Shown: piece after piece, positions 42,787 through 51,462 of the stretch
How positions within the stretch are numbered: position 1 is the first letter of the stretch
How the letters are laid out: every line of letters starts with the position of its first letter
DNA from: an uncultured Clostridia bacterium
Lineage (GTDB): Bacteria > Bacillota > Clostridia > Christensenellales > Borkfalkiaceae
Direction: 5' to 3'
NCBI GenBank assembly: GCA_947175325.1
Contig: CAMWME010000005.1
Location: 20,960 to 84,959, forward strand
DNA length: 64,000 nt
Translations under genes and position numbers: made by a program
The notes under the pieces: generated by a model
What the model was told of the DNA's origin: nothing
What the model saw: only the letters and a program-made list of their open reading frames with translations
Database searches by the model: none

Positions 42787-44306
42787 CTGTTCGCCTCGTA
42801 GCTCCTATAAGACGCCGCCTCCAGAATGTGTTCGGGCTTAATCTCTTCCGAAAAATCGAGGTCGGCAATAGTCCTTGCAACCTTAATAATTCTCGAACGC
42901 GCACGCGCGGATAAGTGAAGCGTTTCGAACGCGGTACGCAAAACCTCTTCGCACTCGGGGGAAAGCTTGCAATATTTTTTAATTTGCTTTTCGCCCATAT
43001 TCGCGTTGACTAAATTCGGCTCGCCCTCGAACCGCACCCGCTGTACGGCACGCGCCGTTTCAACCCTTTTCTTTACTTCCACGCTGCTTTCCTCGTTGCT
43101 TTCGCCCGATAAATCCTCGTACTTGACGCCGTCCACTTCGACTTGCAAATCAATTCTGTCTAAAAGCGGGCCCGAAATTTTACTTCTGTATTTATGGACT
43201 TGTGCGGGCGTACACCGACAAGGCAGCGTTGCCGAGCCGTAGTTGCCGCAAGGGCAAGGGTTCATACTTGCACAAAGCATAAAGTCCGCGGGGAAGGTAA
43301 CCGCACCGCCCGCGCGCGCAACCGTTATAACCTTGTCCTCAAGGGGTTGACGGAGGGATTCGAGAGTTCTTCTCGTGTACTCGGGCAGCTCGTCCAAAAA
43401 CAGTACGCCCTTGTGCGCCATAGAAATTTCTCCGGGGTGAACCTTGGTGTTCCCGCCGCCACACAAAGCGACCACGGTTGAGGTGTGGTGGGGCGTTCTG
43501 AACGGGCGCAAGGAAACTATTCCTTCCTCGGTAAGGCTGCCCGCCACGGAATGTATTTTGGTAACCTCCAAAGCCTCCTCAAAGGTCATATCGGGCATAA
43601 TCGTGGGGATACACCGCGCGAGCATAGTTTTGCCCGTTCCGGGAGGCCCCGCAAGCAGAATATTGTGACCGCCCGCCACGGCGATTTCCAAGGCGCGCTT
43701 GGCTATCTTTTGACCGCGGACGAGGGATAAATCGTAATTGTATTTTTGCGCGCTTACAGCCGCTTTAAAGCTGCGCTGAGCTAACGGGCTGGAAGTTTGC
43801 TCGCCCGTGAGAAGGTCAACCACTTCCTTTAAACTGTTCAAGGCGAATACGGTTAAGCCTTCAATATAGCTTGCCTCGTTGGCGTTTGCCGCGGGCACGA
43901 TAAAGCGTGTATAGCCCTTGGCTTTGGCAGAGATTAAAATAGGTAAAATGCCCGTAACGGGGCGAAGCGCGCCGTCCAGCGCAAGCTCGCCCAAGAATAC
44001 GATGCCGTCCGTCTTTGCCATGAGCTGGTTGCCCGCAATTAAAATACTTATTGCAAGCGGCAAGTCGTACTGCGAACCTTCCTTCTTTATGTCCGCGGGG
44101 GCAAGGTTTATAGTGATTTTGTTCACGGGGAATAAAAGGCCGGTGTTCTTTATTGCCGAACGCACGCGCTCTTTACTCTCCTTTACCGCCGCGTCGGGAA
44201 GCCCTACCAAGTCGTATGATACCATACCCTTATTGATGTCGGTTTCCACCTCGACGGGAACGCCGTCAAGCCCGCAAAGCGCAAAACTCGTTATTTTGGA
44301 TAACAT
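42783..44306 (-). CDS. comM: YifB/ComM family Mg-chelatase-like AAA+ helicase
   Basis: This is a 507-aa protein. ComM is a hexameric helicase that promotes branch migration in natural transformation in other bacteria. It has an N-terminal Lon-protease-like domain (about 1-170), Walker A LLAGPPGTGKTMLARC, VLFLDELPEY, and the CPCGNYGS/CRC zinc-like insert, then a C-terminal Mg-chelatase lid. It is followed by dprA with a 4-nt overlap. Confidence 0.93.
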   Translation of the reverse strand: MLSKITSFALCGLDGVPVEVETDINKGMVSYDLVGLPDAAVKESKERVRSAIKNTGLLFPVNKITINLAPADIKKEGSQYDLPLAISILIAGNQLMAKTDGIVFLGELALDGALRPVTGILPILISAKAKGYTRFIVPAANANEASYIEGLTVFALNSLKEVVDLLTGEQTSSPLAQRSFKAAVSAQKYNYDLSLVRGQKIAKRALEIAVAGGHNILLAGPPGTGKTMLARCIPTIMPDMTFEEALEVTKIHSVAGSLTEEGIVSLRPFRTPHHTSTVVALCGGGNTKVHPGEISMAHKGVLFLDELPEYTRRTLESLRQPLEDKVITVARAGGAVTFPADFMLCASMNPCPCGNYGSATLPCRCTPAQVHKYRSKISGPLLDRIDLQVEVDGVKYEDLSGESNEESSVEVKKRVETARAVQRVRFEGEPNLVNANMGEKQIKKYCKLSPECEEVLRTAFETLHLSARARSRIIKVARTIADLDFSEEIKPEHILEAASYRSYEANS

Positions 44307-44330
44307 AGGCTAATCCTTCTTAGGTAAATT

Positions 44331-44361
44331 AAAAGCTCCCGCGCATAGCGGGAGCTTTTTT
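44331..44361. terminator. Terminator between rplS and comM
   Basis: The AAAAGCTCCCGC arm pairs with GCGGGAGCTTTTTTT around CATA. It lies just after rplS, so comM-dprA-topA probably need read-through or their own promoter. Confidence 0.85.
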
Positions 44362-44364
44362 TAA

Positions 44365-44709
44365 TTACTTGATTTCTGCTATCTTTGCAGCCTTGCCTGT
44401 AAGTCCGCGCAAGTAATAAAGCTTTGCACGCCTTACCTTACCGCGTTTAACCACGGTTATCGAGGCAATCTTGGGGGAATGCAAGGGGAACGTTCTTTCA
44501 ACGCCTACGCCGAAAGAAAGTCTTCTTACCGTGAAGCTCTCCCTTATTCCGCCGTGTTTTTTAGCGATAACTACGCCTTCAAAGTTCTGAATTCTTTCTT
44601 TCGTTCCTTCAATAACCTTGAAGCCGACCTTAACCGTATCACCTACGTTGAATACGGGCACTTCCTTTTTCATACCCTCGTTTTCAATGGCTTCAACTAA
44701 ACCTTTCAT
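44365..44709 (-). CDS. rplS: 50S ribosomal protein L19
   Basis: L19 is a 114-aa large-subunit protein at the 30S interface. The [37 protein letters not shown] and [20 protein letters not shown] motifs are conserved. It is normally next to trmD. Here it has moved downstream of yraN and a PRTase gene and has a 303-bp leader region that contains a structured element (44892-45016). Confidence 0.97.
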   Translation of the reverse strand: MKGLVEAIENEGMKKEVPVFNVGDTVKVGFKVIEGTKERIQNFEGVVIAKKHGGIRESFTVRRLSFGVGVERTFPLHSPKIASITVVKRGKVRRAKLYYLRGLTGKAAKIAEIK

Positions 44710-44891
44710 AAAAAACCTCCGTAATATTAAGACATTCTTGCTTACGCTTTAAGCAGAGGACTGTCCGAAGTCGAAATTAATATTAACAAATAAAATTTTA
44801 AAATGCAACTGTTTTTGGGGGGTGTGTCGCAATTTTCACAAAAGAATTAAGAGCATTTTCCTTATACATATAATATGTATAGAAAAGTAGC
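44710..44891 (-). promoter_or_regulatory. rplS leader and likely promoter
   Basis: On the minus strand TTGCAT and TAATAT at 16 nt (about 44779-44806) are a plausible promoter. The following leader contains the hairpin GCTTA-AAGCG-TAAGC near 44738-44752, flanked by GGACAGTCC and GAATGTC, before ACGGAGG. Firmicutes have an L19 leader motif, and this may be one, but I could not align it. Confidence 0.4.
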
Positions 44892-45016
44892 CTAAAAATG
44901 CAGAGATGCGAGCAGAACGCGGCGCGCGAGGAAAACCCGAAAGAGCTTACTTAGGCGTAAGTGACTGAGGGTTGCCACAGCGCAACAAAGTTATGCGAAG
45001 TATATATGCATTTTAG
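44892..45016 (+). ncRNA. Structured intergenic element, copy 2 of 3
   Basis: The outer stem pairs CTAAAAATGCA (44892-44902) with TGCATTTTAG (45007-45016), which reaches into the stop codon of the PRTase gene. The core AGAGATGCGAGCAG...CGCGGCGCGCGAGG is followed by the apical hairpin GAG-CTTAC-TTAGGC-GTAAG-TGAC and the 3' core GCGCAACAAAG..ATGCGAAGTATAT. The apical hairpin carries a U-A to C-G swap relative to copies 1 and 3. It lies antisense to rplS transcription. Confidence 0.65.
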
Positions 45017-45639
45017 ATGATTTTGCTGTATCCGTAGGAATTAATAACGGCGTCTACCTTCATTCCTTTTTTGCAAAGCGGGCAGTCCACGGGGGAGTTT
45101 GAAGAATAATCGGGGATATCTTCAAGCCCGAAAAGCTTGTATACAGGCACGGGGCACGCAAAGCTTCCTCCGAACACGCTGACCACCGCAACGGGAATAC
45201 CGCCGTAATAGCTCAACCCCTCTATAATGCTGTTTGCGTCCTTACCCGTCGTTGCGGAAGCCGTTAAAAGCACGACGCGCTTGCCCTTGAAGTAAGAGAT
45301 AAAGTTATCGCGAAGCAGCAGTTTATCACCCGAAATTTCGGGGGAAATAACCGCAATGTTCTGTCCCTTGTTTATGTAAGTATTAGAAAGGTAGTGCGCC
45401 ATAAACGCACCCACCATCTTCATTCTGTCAAGCGTGATAATCGTGTCAACGGGCGTTGCACCCAACGCATCGCAGAAAAGCTTTGCCGTCGCCTTGGACG
45501 CATCAAGCTCCGACTTGACCTTAGTCATATCAACGCAGTAGTTGACGTGCGAGTGCCTCGTTGCAAAGTGCCCGGGGATAACCCTTATCGACACGTCCCG
45601 CGTTGCCTTTGAAAAAATATCGTAAGCTCTCTTTTCCAT
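45013..45639 (-). CDS. Phosphoribosyltransferase-like protein (orotate PRTase-related)
   Basis: This 208-aa protein resembles PRTases of the orotate type: TPVDTIITLDRMKMVGAFMAHYLS and KRVVLLTASATTGKDANSIIEGLSYYGG replaces the usual PRPP-loop acidic pair (V-D/E-D) with TA, so PRPP binding may be altered. A C-terminal CPLC motif is extra. It sits between yraN and rplS in a translation/RNA operon rather than with pyrimidine genes. Activity is uncertain. Confidence 0.7.
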   Translation of the reverse strand: MEKRAYDIFSKATRDVSIRVIPGHFATRHSHVNYCVDMTKVKSELDASKATAKLFCDALGATPVDTIITLDRMKMVGAFMAHYLSNTYINKGQNIAVISPEISGDKLLLRDNFISYFKGKRVVLLTASATTGKDANSIIEGLSYYGGIPVAVVSVFGGSFACPVPVYKLFGLEDIPDYSSNSPVDCPLCKKGMKVDAVINSYGYSKII

Positions 45640-45657
45640 TTCGTTTCCCTCCTTATT

Positions 45658-46011
45658 CTACGCCGTGAAGGCGTTCTCTATATGGTTTAATTCACCCTTA
45701 TAAATTTCTATTATATCGAAACGCACTGTGCAATCAATATTTTTATTGTAAAAATAATAGTTTGCCCCCCGAATATATTTGAGTTTCCGCGTTTTTTGCA
45801 CCGCTTCGGACGGCGCGCCGTACGCGTCTGTGAGCCTCGTTTTTACCTCGATAAAAGCGATAACTTCGTCCTTTTTTGCAATGATATCCACCTCGCCGAA
45901 AGGGTTGCGCCAATTCGTTTCAAGGATAGTCCAACCGCTCTTTTTTAAGTATTGTTGAGCTTGCTGCTCGCCCTTTTTGCCTAAGGTTATATTTTCGTTT
46001 ACTTCTGCCAT
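45658..46011 (-). CDS. yraN: YraN family (UPF0102) putative endonuclease
   Basis: This is a 117-aa restriction-endonuclease-like fold protein. GKKGEQQAQQYLKKSGWTILETNWRNPFGEVDIIAKKDEVIAFIEVKTR contains the D-ExK-type catalytic pattern. The precise role is not established in the family. It overlaps rnhB by 13 nt, which is the usual neighbour. Confidence 0.92.
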   Translation of the reverse strand: MAEVNENITLGKKGEQQAQQYLKKSGWTILETNWRNPFGEVDIIAKKDEVIAFIEVKTRLTDAYGAPSEAVQKTRKLKYIRGANYYFYNKNIDCTVRFDIIEIYKGELNHIENAFTA

Positions 46012-46598
46012 TTTTTAGTAAAAGATTTGCGGTGAATGGGGCACAGACCCGCGCTTAAAATCCCGTCTATATGTTTTTTCGTGCCGTAGCCTTTATTCTC
46101 TTTAAAGGCGTATTCGGGGTAAGCCTCGGCGTACTCGTCCATTAAATTATCACGGTACACCTTTGCAAGAATAGAAGCCGCGCCTATCGAATAGCTGTAA
46201 TAATCGCCCTTTATAATGCTCTGCTGCGGGATACTTATATCCAGCGTCATATTCCCGTCCGTAAGGACGAAATCGGGCTTAATTTTGAGGCTTTCGATAG
46301 CGTTTTTCATACAAAGCTTGGTGGCTTCCAAAATGTTGATTTCGTCGATAACTTCAGCTTCGATGCGGCATATCCCGTAGGTAATCGCCTTTTTTGCAAT
46401 TTCTTCGGCAAGATAAGCCCGCTTTTTAGGGCTTAATTTTTTGCTGTCGTCAACGCCTTCTATGATATCGTCAAGGGGCATAATTACCGCCGCGCACACG
46501 ACGGGGCCCGCCAAAGGTCCTCTGCCTACCTCGTCAACGCCGCAAACGTATTTGTAGCCTTGTGAATTAAATTCTCTTTCGTATTTAAGCTTGTCCAT
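45999..46598 (-). CDS. rnhB: Ribonuclease HII
   Basis: This 199-aa RNase HII removes ribonucleotides and RNA-DNA hybrids. Catalytic motifs are VCGVDEVGRGPLAGPVV (D-E), LTDGNM and SILAKVYRDNLM; GYGTKKHIDGI and the C-terminal HRKSF are typical. It starts immediately after rbgA. Confidence 0.96.
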   Translation of the reverse strand: MDKLKYEREFNSQGYKYVCGVDEVGRGPLAGPVVCAAVIMPLDDIIEGVDDSKKLSPKKRAYLAEEIAKKAITYGICRIEAEVIDEINILEATKLCMKNAIESLKIKPDFVLTDGNMTLDISIPQQSIIKGDYYSYSIGAASILAKVYRDNLMDEYAEAYPEYAFKENKGYGTKKHIDGILSAGLCPIHRKSFTKKWQK

Positions 46599-47453
46599 TT
46601 AAAACTTTAAATCCTTTAAATCGTCGGGGGTATCGAGGGTTATTCTGCCAAGCTTACCCTTGCGGAAATCGTCGATAACGGCACGCTCCGCACGCTCGTA
46701 ATCATACTCCCCGCCGCGGAGCAAAAATTGGCGTCTTTCACACACTGATTCAAGCATATTAAGGGGTGTACCGCCCTCTATGCCGTATCTTTCGGCAAGC
46801 CTTTGGGGGTATTTTTCGGCAAGCTCTTCCAAAAGAGCAAGCGCGATATCGTCCATATCTAAGATATCGTCGTTGACGCTTCCCACGTATGCTAAGTGAA
46901 TTGCAAGGCGCTGGTTTTCAAACGCGGGCGGCATCGTGCCCGGGGTATCCAAAAGCTCGAACCCGTCGCACCTTATCCACTGCTTGCCGCGGGTTACGCC
47001 CGCCTTGTCGCCCGTTTCCGCACGCTTGCTTCCCGCGAGCAGATTAATTAAGGTTGACTTCCCGGTATTGGGCACGCCGGCAACCATAAAACGGAAAACC
47101 TTGTTGTAGCCTTTTTCAAGTGCGCGCTCGCGCTTTTCGGCAACTAATTTTTCGATTGCCCCCGTAATATCCCTCTTTGAACCCGCATTTACCGCATTTA
47201 TTTTAACGGCTTGCGCGCCCGAATTTTTAATAATTTTCAATAAATTATCAACCCGTTCGTCGGCTAAATCGCCCTTGTTTAAAACGTATAAAACGGGCTT
47301 ATTCTGCGCCATTTTTTTAAGCTTGGGGTTGAACGATGCCGCGGGGCACCTTGCGTCCAGAACGAAAATAATTCCGTCCACCAAGGAAAGGTGCGCTTCC
47401 ATCATACGCATCGCCTTCGTCATATGACCGGGAAACCACTGAATAGTTTTCAT
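46599..47453 (-). CDS. rbgA: Ribosome biogenesis GTPase RbgA (YlqF)
   Basis: This 284-aa circularly permuted GTPase is needed for late 50S assembly. QWFPGHMTKAMRMM is the N-terminal signature. G-motifs run in permuted order: YVLNKGDLAD (G4), GVPNTGKSTLIN (G1), DTPGTMPP (G3). It overlaps trmD by 4 nt. Confidence 0.96.
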   Translation of the reverse strand: MKTIQWFPGHMTKAMRMMEAHLSLVDGIIFVLDARCPAASFNPKLKKMAQNKPVLYVLNKGDLADERVDNLLKIIKNSGAQAVKINAVNAGSKRDITGAIEKLVAEKRERALEKGYNKVFRFMVAGVPNTGKSTLINLLAGSKRAETGDKAGVTRGKQWIRCDGFELLDTPGTMPPAFENQRLAIHLAYVGSVNDDILDMDDIALALLEELAEKYPQRLAERYGIEGGTPLNMLESVCERRQFLLRGGEYDYERAERAVIDDFRKGKLGRITLDTPDDLKDLKF

Positions 47454-48127
47454 TTCTTTTCACCGTCCATAAGGTCGGGCCGACGGCTTGCAGTAAGCTT
47501 TGCAGACTCCGCCTTCCTCCACTCGTCTATTTTTTTATGGTCGCCCGATAAAAGCACCTCGGGCACTTTAAGCCCCTTGAACTCGGCGGGGCGGGTGTAC
47601 TGCGGGTACTCAAGCCCGCCGCCCGAAAAGCTTTCGTCTACCAAAGAACCGTCCGAAATTACGCCGTCAACGTAGCGCGCCACGCAGTCGCAAACGACCA
47701 TTGCGGGCAGCTCGCCGCCCGTCAAAACGTAGTCGCCGATAGAGATTTCTTCGTCGATATACAAATCTATTACGCGCTGGTCAATTCCCTCGTAGTGCCC
47801 GCAGAGAAGAATTAAGTGCTCGTAATTCAAAAGCGAAAACACCTTTTCTTGCTTGAAGGTTTCACCCTTGGGCGAAAGGTAAATGCGCCTTGCCTCGTGG
47901 TCGGGGTCAACCGCCTCGATTGCAGAGGCTATGGGTTGAGGAAGCATGACCATACCCGCGCCCCCGCCGAAGGGATAATCGTCGCACTTTAAGTGCTTGT
48001 TTTCGGCAAAGTCGCGTATATTTATAACGTCGATATTCAGTTTTCCCGAATTAACTGCACGCCCGACGATGCTCTCTTTCAAGGGAGCAAACATATCGGG
48101 GAACAGCGTGAGAACGGTAATTTTCAA
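47450..48127 (-). CDS. trmD: tRNA (guanine37-N1)-methyltransferase TrmD
   Basis: This SPOUT enzyme makes m1G37. The 225-aa protein has LFPDMFAPLKESIVGRA, the trefoil-knot residues LLCGHYEGIDQRV and DYVLTGGELPAM, and YPFGGGAGMVM. It overlaps rimM by 4 nt and rbgA by 4 nt. rplS, which usually follows it, is displaced. Confidence 0.97.
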   Translation of the reverse strand: MKITVLTLFPDMFAPLKESIVGRAVNSGKLNIDVINIRDFAENKHLKCDDYPFGGGAGMVMLPQPIASAIEAVDPDHEARRIYLSPKGETFKQEKVFSLLNYEHLILLCGHYEGIDQRVIDLYIDEEISIGDYVLTGGELPAMVVCDCVARYVDGVISDGSLVDESFSGGGLEYPQYTRPAEFKGLKVPEVLLSGDHKKIDEWRKAESAKLTASRRPDLMDGEKK

Positions 48128-48621
48128 ACCGAAACTTCCTTGAACCTTTTTTTGTTGACGGTAATTTTTTTGTTTGGAATATCCACTTCCTCTATAACGC
48201 CCTCCGCCGCGGCAAAGCTTAATTCGCCCTTGGGGGTTTGCAAGGTGTAAATATCCGTCCTTGCGGGGGTAACCGAAATAACTTCTCCTATATCCTCACC
48301 CGAAGAAGTAACGACGGCGCAGCCCGTAAGGTCGGCAATATAAAAGCGGTCGTCGGGCAAGGGCGGCATATCTTCACGCAAGGCGTCTATATCCTTACCG
48401 CGAAGAAGCTCGGCAGCGTTCCTATCAAAGACGCCCTTTAAAGCGATATAGCCCACCTCGCCTTGTGCGCGCACGGAAAGAACGCCGTATTCCACGCCGC
48501 CTATATATACGCGCTTTAAGCCCTTTAAGTCCTCCGCGCTGTCGCAAAGCGCTTTAACCTTTACCTCGCCGCGGATACCTTGCGGCTTTAAAATCGTTGC
48601 AACCGTAAGTGTGTTTTCCAT
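48124..48621 (-). CDS. rimM: 16S rRNA processing protein RimM
   Basis: RimM is a 30S maturation factor that binds S19. I use MENTLTVATILKPQGIRGEVKV as the start; the track begins ten codons upstream. The RimM N-terminal domain, the RGKDIDALREDMPPLPDDRFYIADLTG linker and the PRC-barrel end (LIP-like VDIPNKKITVN) are visible. It is 165 aa. Confidence 0.93.
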   Translation of the reverse strand: MENTLTVATILKPQGIRGEVKVKALCDSAEDLKGLKRVYIGGVEYGVLSVRAQGEVGYIALKGVFDRNAAELLRGKDIDALREDMPPLPDDRFYIADLTGCAVVTSSGEDIGEVISVTPARTDIYTLQTPKGELSFAAAEGVIEEVDIPNKKITVNKKRFKEVSV

Positions 48622-48671
48622 AAATTTTCCCGTAATTTTATAGTGGCGCAAACAAATTGCGCCACTAAAAA

Positions 48672-48923
48672 TTAGTTTTGATTTTCTTTAATTTCTACCG
48701 CGTAACGCTTACAGCTGCGGGGCGTGGAAGATGCGACGAGCGTTCTTAAAGCCTTGGCAATTTTGCCTTGCTTGCCGATAACTTTGCCCATATCGCTTTC
48801 GTCCAAAAGAACGGTAACCTCGATTACGTTCTCTTTTTCTTCAACCTCGTACTTGATTTGGTCCTTCTTTTCCGCAAAGGTTTCAACCACGTACTTAATT
48901 AAATCTAAAATCTTCTCATTCAT
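48672..48923 (-). CDS. khpA: KH-domain RNA-binding protein KhpA (YlqC)
   Basis: This 83-aa single KH domain has the GxxG-type loop IGKQGKIAKALRTLV. In Gram-positives KhpA pairs with KhpB/EloR as a global RNA chaperone. It lies between rpsP and rimM, its conserved place. Confidence 0.95.
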   Translation of the reverse strand: MNEKILDLIKYVVETFAEKKDQIKYEVEEKENVIEVTVLLDESDMGKVIGKQGKIAKALRTLVASSTPRSCKRYAVEIKENQN

Positions 48924-48976
48924 AAATGAACTCCCTTAGGCGCGTTAAAATAGGGATTATTGCGCCCTTCTAAAAA

Positions 48977-49273
48977 TTAGTCTTTCTTCTTTTTATCATT
49001 AGTTTTAGGAGCCGAGAGTTTTTTGCTCTGCTCCATTGCGCCAACCTTTACGAGATAGCTTTTAACCGTTTCGGTAGGCTGTACGCCCTTTGCAAGCCAA
49101 GCCTTAGCCTTTTCAACGTCGATGTTGATTTCAGCGGGGGTCTTGAGGGGGTCAACGTAACCGATTTTGTCGATATATTCGCCCGAACGCGCCTTTCTCG
49201 AATCAATAACTACTACGCGGTAGAAGGGGCTCTTCTTGTCGCCCATTCTCGTAAGTCTCATTTTAACTGCCAT
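48977..49273 (-). CDS. rpsP: 30S ribosomal protein S16
   Basis: S16 is a 98-aa small-subunit protein. [42 protein letters not shown] is highly conserved. The C-terminal KKKKD-type basic tail is an ordinary variation. AGGAGAAAAC precedes the start. Confidence 0.98.
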   Translation of the reverse strand: MAVKMRLTRMGDKKSPFYRVVVIDSRKARSGEYIDKIGYVDPLKTPAEINIDVEKAKAWLAKGVQPTETVKSYLVKVGAMEQSKKLSAPKTNDKKKKD

Positions 49274-49316
49274 TTTTGTTTTCTCCTGTTATATAAAAAT
49301 TTTAATTATTAATTAT

Positions 49317-50630
49317 TTAAAAAGGTAATCTTCGCTTACCGTTTCTGAACTGTTTCATCAACTGCTTCGTCTGCTCAAACTGCTTCAAAAGCTGGTTAAT
49401 CTCTTGCACGCTCGTGCCACTGCCAGCTGCAATTCTCTTCTTCCTCGAAGAGTTTATAATAGCCGGTTCAACCCTTTCCTTTTGGGTCATTGACTGGATA
49501 ATCGCCTTGGTGCGTTCTATTTTCTTCTCGTCAATGTCCTCGGCTTTAACCTTGCCGCCCATACCGGGCATCATCGCAAGCAACGCTTGGGCACCGCCCA
49601 TCTTCTTCATACTCTCGAACTGCACGAGGTAGTCCTCCAAGGTAAAGGTGTTTTCAAGCATCTTTTTCTGCATTGCCTTTGCTTGTTCTTCGGAAACTAC
49701 TTCTTGCGCCTTTTCGATAAGCGTTAAAACGTCGCCCATTCCAAGGATACGGGACGCCATTCTGTCGGGATAGAAAGGCTCTAAATCGGTCAACTTTTCG
49801 CCCACACCGATGAACTTAATGGGCTTGCCGGTTACTGCCTTTATCGAAAGGCACGCGCCGCCGCGGGTATCGCCGTCGAGCTTGGTCAAGATTACGCCCG
49901 TAACTTCAAGCCTTTCGTTAAACGTCTTTGCAACGTTTACGGCAACTTGTCCCATCATGCTGTCGACGGTGAGAAGTATCTCTGAGACGTCAACCGACTT
50001 TTTGATATTTTCGAGCTCTTGCATCAACGGCTCGTCGATTTCAAGTCTGCCCGCCGTATCTATAACTACCGTATCGTAGCCCATCGAGCGCGCGTATTCA
50101 ACCGCCTCTTTCGCGGTCTTAACGGGGTTCTGCGTGCCCTTTTCGAACACTTCCGCACCCGCTTTGCCGCCGACTACTTTAAGCTGGTTAATCGCCGCGG
50201 GGCGGTAAATATCGCACCCGACCAAAAGGGGCTTTTTGCCGCTCTTTTTTAAGTTTACGGCAAGCTTGCCGCACATAGTGGTTTTGCCTGCGCCTTGCAA
50301 GCCGCACATCATAATAACCGTGGGGGGCTTGGGGGATATATTCAGCTTTTGGTTGGTAGAACCCATCAACGCGATAAGTTCTTCGTTTACGATTTTAATA
50401 ACTTGCTGTGCGGGGTTAAGGCTTTTTAAAATTTCTTGCCCGACCGCCTTTTCGGAAACCTCACGGCAGAACTCTTTGGCGACTTGAATGTTGACGTCGG
50501 CCTCCAAAAGAGCGACGCGCACCTCGCGCATAGCCGTTTTAATTTCAAGCTCGGTAAGTCTGCCGCGCTTCGTAAGCTTGGAAAATATGTGGTTTAATCT
50601 TTCAGACAGTGATGAAAACGCGCCCATCAT
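49317..50630 (-). CDS. ffh: Signal recognition particle GTPase Ffh
   Basis: This is the SRP54 homologue that targets membrane proteins co-translationally. The 437 aa comprise an N domain, a G domain with GLQGAGKTTMCGKLA, DTAGRLEID and TKLDGDTRGG, and a Met-rich M domain with the RNA-binding INSSRKKRIAAGSGTSVQEIN. It overlaps ylxM by 4 nt. Confidence 0.97.
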   Translation of the reverse strand: MMGAFSSLSERLNHIFSKLTKRGRLTELEIKTAMREVRVALLEADVNIQVAKEFCREVSEKAVGQEILKSLNPAQQVIKIVNEELIALMGSTNQKLNISPKPPTVIMMCGLQGAGKTTMCGKLAVNLKKSGKKPLLVGCDIYRPAAINQLKVVGGKAGAEVFEKGTQNPVKTAKEAVEYARSMGYDTVVIDTAGRLEIDEPLMQELENIKKSVDVSEILLTVDSMMGQVAVNVAKTFNERLEVTGVILTKLDGDTRGGACLSIKAVTGKPIKFIGVGEKLTDLEPFYPDRMASRILGMGDVLTLIEKAQEVVSEEQAKAMQKKMLENTFTLEDYLVQFESMKKMGGAQALLAMMPGMGGKVKAEDIDEKKIERTKAIIQSMTQKERVEPAIINSSRKKRIAAGSGTSVQEINQLLKQFEQTKQLMKQFRNGKRRLPF

Positions 50631-50977
50631 ACCTCCTTATCGAGTATAGCCAACAGATTTGCAATATCTTGAGTATATTCGGGGTGAGCGTGCATAAAGC
50701 CTTCCGCCCACTTGCCTATATCGGTTGCCGCAAACGAAACCCGCAAGCTGATTTCACTCAGTTTTTTGACAAAGCCCAACTTTTCTTCGTATTCTTCAAG
50801 CTGTTTTTTACAAGTTTTCAAACACTCGGAAACGCCTTGCCTCGTTATTCCCTTCTCGTCTGCGATTTCCGAAAGGGTCAAATCGAGGTTGAAATACATA
50901 TCCGTTATCTCTTGCTGGGTGGGCGTTAAAAGCCCGCGGTATGCGTCCCACAGCGCTATAAAAGAAACTTTGTCCAT
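50627..50977 (-). CDS. ylxM: YlxM/p13-like DNA-binding protein
   Basis: This is a 116-aa helix-turn-helix protein. LTPTQQEITDMYFNLDLTLSEIADEKGITRQGVSECLKTCKKQLEEYE matches the sigma-70 region-4-like HTH of the YlxM family, the usual partner gene of ffh. Its role in SRP expression or function is only inferred. It is the first gene of the long minus-strand block. Confidence 0.92.
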   Translation of the reverse strand: MDKVSFIALWDAYRGLLTPTQQEITDMYFNLDLTLSEIADEKGITRQGVSECLKTCKKQLEEYEEKLGFVKKLSEISLRVSFAATDIGKWAEGFMHAHPEYTQDIANLLAILDKEV

Positions 50978-51132
50978 AGTTTTTACCGTTTTATTTTACA
51001 ACGGCCGTTTAGCTTTGTCAAGTATTTTTACTTTACAATGCGACGCAATTTTAAGTAATTTTATAACGAATTTAACAATAAAATTTAGTTTTTAACAAAT
51101 AACTTGTCAAAAAATACGCAAAAGTCTTTAAA

Positions 51133-51161
51133 TTGACTTAAATTTTTCAATATGATAGAAT
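51133..51161 (+). promoter_or_regulatory. Promoter of the 76-aa orphan gene
   Basis: TTGACT (51133-51138) and TAGAAT (51156-51161) at 17-nt spacing. The upstream ATG used in the ORF track lies inside the spacer/-10 region, which excludes it as a start. Confidence 0.7.
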
Positions 51162-51187
51162 TTAACACGTTAAGGGAGTTACGACCT

Positions 51188-51418
51188 ATGAGTAGAGAAA
51201 TTAACCATATTCTTTACGACACTGCGTCCTCCACCGTAGATAAAAAATTTACATACGGTAAACCCGGCGACCCGGACGGCTATGAAGAGACTTTGTATAT
51301 AACGAGCGACGGAAAGTACTTTATCTACACCAACGGCGGACCACTGTCAAAATATCCAACAGAAAACATCACGCCTATCGAGCGTGAAGACGTAAAGCAT
51401 TGGATGCTCTCCAGATAA
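51188..51418 (+). CDS. Small hypothetical protein (76 aa)
   Basis: This is an unrecognised soluble protein, MSREINHILYDTASSTVDKK onward, rich in Gly/Asp/Tyr and ending KHWMLSR. It has no membrane segment or cysteine. The start follows AAGGGAGTTACGACCT; the longer ORF in the track would start within the promoter. It has its own promoter and terminator. It is a single-gene unit between ylxM (divergent) and the antiporter (convergent). Confidence 0.75.
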   Translation: MSREINHILYDTASSTVDKKFTYGKPGDPDGYEETLYITSDGKYFIYTNGGPLSKYPTENITPIEREDVKHWMLSR

Positions 51419-51427
51419 ATCAAAACG

Positions 51428-51459
51428 AAAGCCGCGCGGCAATTACACCGCGCGGCTTT
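51428..51459. terminator. Bidirectional terminator between orphan gene and antiporter
   Basis: The AAAGCCGCGCGG arm pairs with CCGCGCGGCTTT around AATTACA, with T-rich flanks. Confidence 0.85.
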
Positions 51460-51462
51460 AAT

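Noticed and set aside
51152-51187. Upstream start of the 88-aa ORF
   Set aside because: That ATG lies within the promoter (-10 at 51156-51161), so it would not be transcribed. The SD-preceded ATG at 51188 is used instead.
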